Assembly: GCA_003024985.2 (NCBI GenBank)
Contig: PXIH01S0000802.1
Reading direction: 5' to 3' (one strand)
Origin: Euperipatoides rowelli
Lineage: Eukaryota; Onychophora; Udeonychophora; Euonychophora; Peripatopsidae
DNA length: 10,215 bases
In this document: positions 8,147 to 10,215 of the stretch, piece after piece
How the letters are laid out: every line of letters begins with the position of its first letter
Numbering within the stretch: the first letter of the stretch is position 1
Notes under the pieces: generated by a model
The model's database searches: none
What the model was told of the DNA's origin: nothing
What the model saw: the letters and a program-made list of their open reading frames with translations, nothing else
Program-made: the position numbers and the translations under genes

Positions 8147-8294
8147 TTAATTGTATCTTTAAATAACTTTTTTTTATGCATTTTAAAAAAAAAATTTCCA
8201 GTGGAAATTTTTTTTTTATAGTACCGGTACCGGTAATTATATTTGAAAATCAATAATAAAAAAAACTAAAAAAAATGTTACATTTGACCTTTAA
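8147..8294 (+). mobile_element. MITE copy R3, partial (right half only)
   Basis: From about 8147 the sequence follows the right half of R1 and R2 (an AATTGTA...AAATAAC block, a TTTCCAGTGGAAA-type block, then AAAATCAATAAT). It ends TTACATTTGACCT (8278-8290) followed by TTAA at 8291-8294. The left half is absent or too diverged to see. Unlike R1 and R2 it carries a tandem ACCGGT duplication at 8223-8234. It is in the same orientation as R1 and opposite to its neighbour R2, with about 146 bases between them. Confidence 0.7.
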
Positions 8295-8751
8295 TAAAAC
8301 TCTGAGTCTTTACTATCACTCATTTTCAATTGATTTTAAAATATTTTCTAATATAAAGTAAAATATGCTATAATACAAAATATAAGTTTTCTAAGAGTAA
8401 AATGTACACATGCATTACTTTTATGAAATATGATTTACAGTATTTATAAATTTTTTTAGCAGAATAGTTCTTTACGTATCAAAAATGTATTAGCCGGCAG
8501 ATGCTGACATCTATTGTATAGGAGAGAAAACAAAAATATATTTCTATGTACATAATTAGACTGCACTATTCAGGTTTGGAAAATTAATAACTTCAGAAAT
8601 GAGCGTGCCCTTAGTGGGACACGTGTATATGCAAACATGCAAGTAACGCTAGGCCTGTACATAAAGTGTTTAAATAAAATTAACATGACTTCTGACAAAA
8701 CTAACTATAGCCTACAAATAAAACATATGGAACAAAAACTGATTAGATGTT
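8295..8751. other. Intronic spacer, no gene seen
   Basis: No reading frame of note. A CACGTG palindrome (8620-8625) is the only short regulatory-type word that stands out, and it is expected occasionally by chance. Confidence 0.6.
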
Positions 8752-8754
8752 ATG

Positions 8755-8830
8755 ACGATTGGGGTTTTATTGTTTTGTTAATAATAGTGCCTTCAGGTCA
8801 TAGCTGAGCTAATTTCAAGTTATGTTTACT
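8755..8830 (+). repeat. Dispersed direct repeat, copy 1
   Basis: Twenty-two bases beginning ACGATTGGGGTTTTATTG (8755-8776) are identical to those at 9962-9983. Similarity resumes as GTTAATA.TAGTGC and TTTCAAGTTRTG, with an 8-base insertion in copy 2 and about 20 extra bases in copy 1. This is a short interspersed repeat of unknown family; the two copies are about 1.2 kb apart and bracket the LINE tail. Confidence 0.65.
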
Positions 8831-8869
8831 TTCTTAACACAACATTTATTAAAAAGATATTAAGAAAAT

Positions 8870-9297
8870 GTCGTATTAAAAGTGGTTTGGCCAACTATTG
8901 GACTTTATGATACTGTATATCATAGAGCATCTAAACTATGGAACAAACTTCCATTTATCTTTGATAAAGAAACTCTTCTTTTAAAAAATTTAAATCAANT
9001 TTAGACATTTTTATTAAACCCTATTAATAAAGACAGATTTTATTAAAAACTAATAAAGATAGATTTTTTTACTGTATTTTGGAATTTGTACTATTGTAAT
9101 GTTTTAAAATAGTTTGGTATTATTTAATCTGAAATATTTGATTGTTTGTTTTGCTGTTTGTATATTTTGTTTATATTTTAATTTTTCTTTGTACAGTAGT
9201 ACATTTGATTGTAAAATAATTAAATTATAATAATTGAATAGCATAAATGTATCTTGCCTACCATACTTAATCATGTATATAATAAAGTAAATAAATA
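8870..9297 (+). mobile_element. 3' end of a 5'-truncated non-LTR retrotransposon (LINE)
   Basis: From 8882 one frame reads VVWPTIGLYDTVYHRASKLW followed by NKLPFIFDKE. The SKLWNKLP motif, followed by a leucine/lysine-rich tail, is the hallmark of the C-terminal end of reverse transcriptases in many LINE clades (CR1/Jockey/L2-like elements typically have a LWNxLP motif there). The frame meets a TAG at 9002-9004 next to an ambiguous base (8999), so the stop may be a decay or base-call effect. About 290 bases of A/T-rich 3' untranslated sequence follow, ending in an AATAAAGTAAATAAATAA tail at 9280-9297. The 5' truncation point is near 8870 but cannot be fixed. It is plus strand, antisense to TMCO4, and not functional. 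Confidence 0.65.
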
Positions 9298-9360
9298 ACT
9301 AATTATCTTTTTAAACATTCAAATTCACCCGAACATACTGATTAACCGATTCATTTGTAA

Positions 9361-9410
9361 ATTTGTTTGTACGCTTCTTTTAAAGTATAAAAGAAAACGT
9401 CCATACAAAT
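9361..9410. repeat. 50-bp imperfect hairpin
   Basis: ATTTGT (9361-9366) pairs with ACAAAT (9405-9410), ACG (9371-9373) with CGT (9398-9400), and TTCTTTTA (9375-9382) with TAAAAGAA (9388-9395), leaving a 5-base loop and small internal loops (4/4 and 1/2 bases). The arms are about 22 bases, but the stem is A/T-rich. Confidence 0.55.
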
Positions 9411-9419
9411 AATTTGTCT

Positions 9420-9460
9420 GTATTCGCATATGGAAAGTGCTGTTGCCTTTCTGCGAATAC
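9420..9460. repeat. 41-bp hairpin with a perfect 9-bp outer stem
   Basis: GTATTCGCA (9420-9428) pairs perfectly with TGCGAATAC (9452-9460). After a 4-base bulge (TATG), GAAAG (9433-9437) pairs with CTTTC (9447-9451) around a 9-base loop. It lies only nine bases after the previous hairpin and has a distinctly higher G+C stem than its surroundings, so it stands out as structure rather than A/T self-complementarity. Confidence 0.65.
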
Positions 9461-9548
9461 TTTTATTTTCTACCTTATTATTTTATGATTTTTATATTGT
9501 TGAAAAGGTTACAGACCAACATTATTAGTTTATTTTATTCACATTGTT

Positions 9549-9878
9549 TTACTTCAGAATAAATGACAACTGTTCTTTGCCAGCAGTATTGACCAGGGAT
9601 TCTCTTCTTTTACTCCGGTTTTAAAAGACAGTATTTACATCTTGTTCCAGCGCTAATTGGTCAACTTGAAATATTTTGTGTTTCATGGACTGCGATGGTT
9701 TTCATTAACCCCTCAAATTTTTTTTTCTCTGTGTATGACACAGCTCTACGAACATTGATGATCTTTGAGCTCTTGGATTATTCTGTATAGCTGATGAGAT
9801 AAAGATTATTGATGGGGTATTTCCTATAGCTTTCCAAATGAATGACAAAATATACAGTATGTACTGTACAATGTACAT
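9549..9878 (-). pseudogene. Decayed coding-like segment of unknown identity
   Basis: One minus-strand frame runs 110 codons from an ATG at 9878 to a TAA at 9549-9551, interrupted only by adjacent TAA and TGA (9707-9702) and one TAA (9623-9621). Its pieces look protein-like: IWKAIGNTPSIIFISSAIQN, then RAQRSSMFVELCHTQRKK, then MKHKIFQVDQLALEQDV, then a basic RSKRRESLVNTAGKEQL near the end. Base composition is less A/T-rich than the flanks. I do not recognise the family. It could be an old transposase or processed gene fragment, or a chance frame, since other frames here also show short open stretches (for example a plus-strand piece at about 9757-9894). Confidence 0.25.
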
Positions 9879-9961
9879 TATATAGGCTTATATACAAAAA
9901 AAATGTATTTTGCAGCAAAATATTTTTTTCTTTTTTTTTCTTAAGAGATGGGGAGAATATA

Positions 9962-10018
9962 ACGATTGGGGTTTTATTGTTTTAATGTTTTGTTAATAGT
10001 GCATTTTCAAGTTGTGAT
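9962..10018 (+). repeat. Dispersed direct repeat, copy 2
   Basis: This is the partner of the repeat at 8755. It starts with the same 22 bases and continues through GTTAATAGTGC and TTTTCAAGTTGTG with one 8-base insertion (AATGTTTT) relative to copy 1. Confidence 0.65.
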
Positions 10019-10042
10019 TGTAGTATCCGTGAATGGAAAATG

Positions 10043-10089
10043 ATTGAAACTTGAAGACAAACTTCAATTAAATGTATTTAATTGAAACT
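10043..10089. repeat. Nested palindromes next to the edge exon
   Basis: TTGAAG-ACAAA-CTTCAA (10051-10067) overlaps a perfect AATTAAAT-GT-ATTTAATT palindrome (10066-10083), and ATTGAAACT is repeated on both sides (10043-10051 and 10081-10089). The cluster sits about 45 bases intron-side of the putative donor at 10135. Confidence 0.5.
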
Positions 10090-10135
10090 AAATACTGAAC
10101 AATCAAAATACATGGATAAAATAATATTTACTTAC

Positions 10136-10215
10136 AGCATGTGAAATTGCAGACGCCTCATGCTTAGCCGCCATGCTTACAAGAGAGTGTCCCGGATGAA
10201 ATCCTGCCCCCACGT
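10136..10215 (-). CDS. Putative first (or internal) exon at the window edge
   Basis: On the minus strand a consensus donor GCT|GTAAGT (GT at 10135-10134) follows a comparatively G+C-rich stretch with four CpGs. An ATG at 10174-10172 in good context (AAGCATGG) starts MAAKHEASAISHA, which ends in phase 0 at the donor. The same frame is open further upstream to the window edge (VGAGFHPGHSLVS), so this may be an internal exon instead. All three plus-strand frames contain stops. It is on the same strand as TMCO4, but phase 0 does not match the phase 1 acceptor at 3850, and direct joining would hit a stop after about 18 codons. It may belong to a TMCO4 transcript through an unseen exon, be an alternative non-coding first exon, or be another gene. 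Confidence 0.4.

Noticed and set aside
8615-8636. CACGTG E-box followed by an ATGCAAA octamer-like word
   Set aside because: Both words are short enough to arise by chance, and there is no start site or promoter context.
1-10215. Bacterial-type features (operons, CRISPR arrays, ribosome binding sites, terminators)
   Set aside because: The window is intron-containing animal DNA. The repeats found are transposon or minisatellite type with no regular spacer structure.

Overview
This window is AT-rich (about 70% A+T by eye) animal nuclear DNA. It has spliced protein-coding exons with GT-AG borders, long introns, and many degenerate transposable-element fragments. Nothing in it looks bacterial or organellar. 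The gene content and the repeat types (hAT-like, Helitron-like, TTAA-flanked MITEs, a LINE tail) fit an invertebrate metazoan. I cannot place the species; an arthropod or another marine invertebrate is only a guess.

The one gene I recognise with confidence is on the minus strand: two adjacent internal exons of the TMCO4 orthologue (transmembrane and coiled-coil domain-containing protein 4, DUF726 family). Exon 3566..3850 is joined to exon 1154..1290 across a 2275-bp intron. The splice phases agree exactly, and together the exons encode about 140 continuous residues leading up to, but not including, the expected GFSLG-type nucleophile motif of the alpha/beta-hydrolase domain. The upstream N-terminal exons and the downstream catalytic exons are not in the window. 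A second minus-strand candidate exon (10136..10215) at the right edge has a consensus donor and a possible start ATG, but its phase cannot join directly to the TMCO4 exon.

Layout, left to right. Positions 1-780 hold a copy (R1) of a roughly 330-bp TTAA-flanked MITE, interrupted by a nested 419-bp hAT-like element with a G-quadruplex motif. Positions 784-1020 hold diverged repeat units with a Staf/ZNF143-like site. Then come TMCO4 exon 1154..1290, an A/T-rich intron, and exon 3566..3850. The large upstream intron contains a 27-bp tandem repeat (4586), a short Helitron-like element with a CTCF-like site (5188..5409), a GTTCA-rich repeat (about 5451-5579), and about 2 kb without an identifiable feature. 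It continues with an inverted full-length MITE copy (R2, 7672..7997), a partial third copy (R3, to 8290), a LINE 3' end (about 8870-9297), a pair of strong hairpins (9361..9460), a decayed coding-like segment (9549..9878), a dispersed direct repeat (8755 and 9962), and the edge exon.

The most interesting architectural point is that R1 and R2 are inverted, share a 42-bp perfect match, and lie in the introns on either side of the two TMCO4 exons. That is the arrangement that favours intron pairing, back-splicing (circular RNA) and A-to-I editing in animals. The MITE termini at their TTAA sites also read AAAGGTCA, the NGFI-B-type nuclear receptor element.
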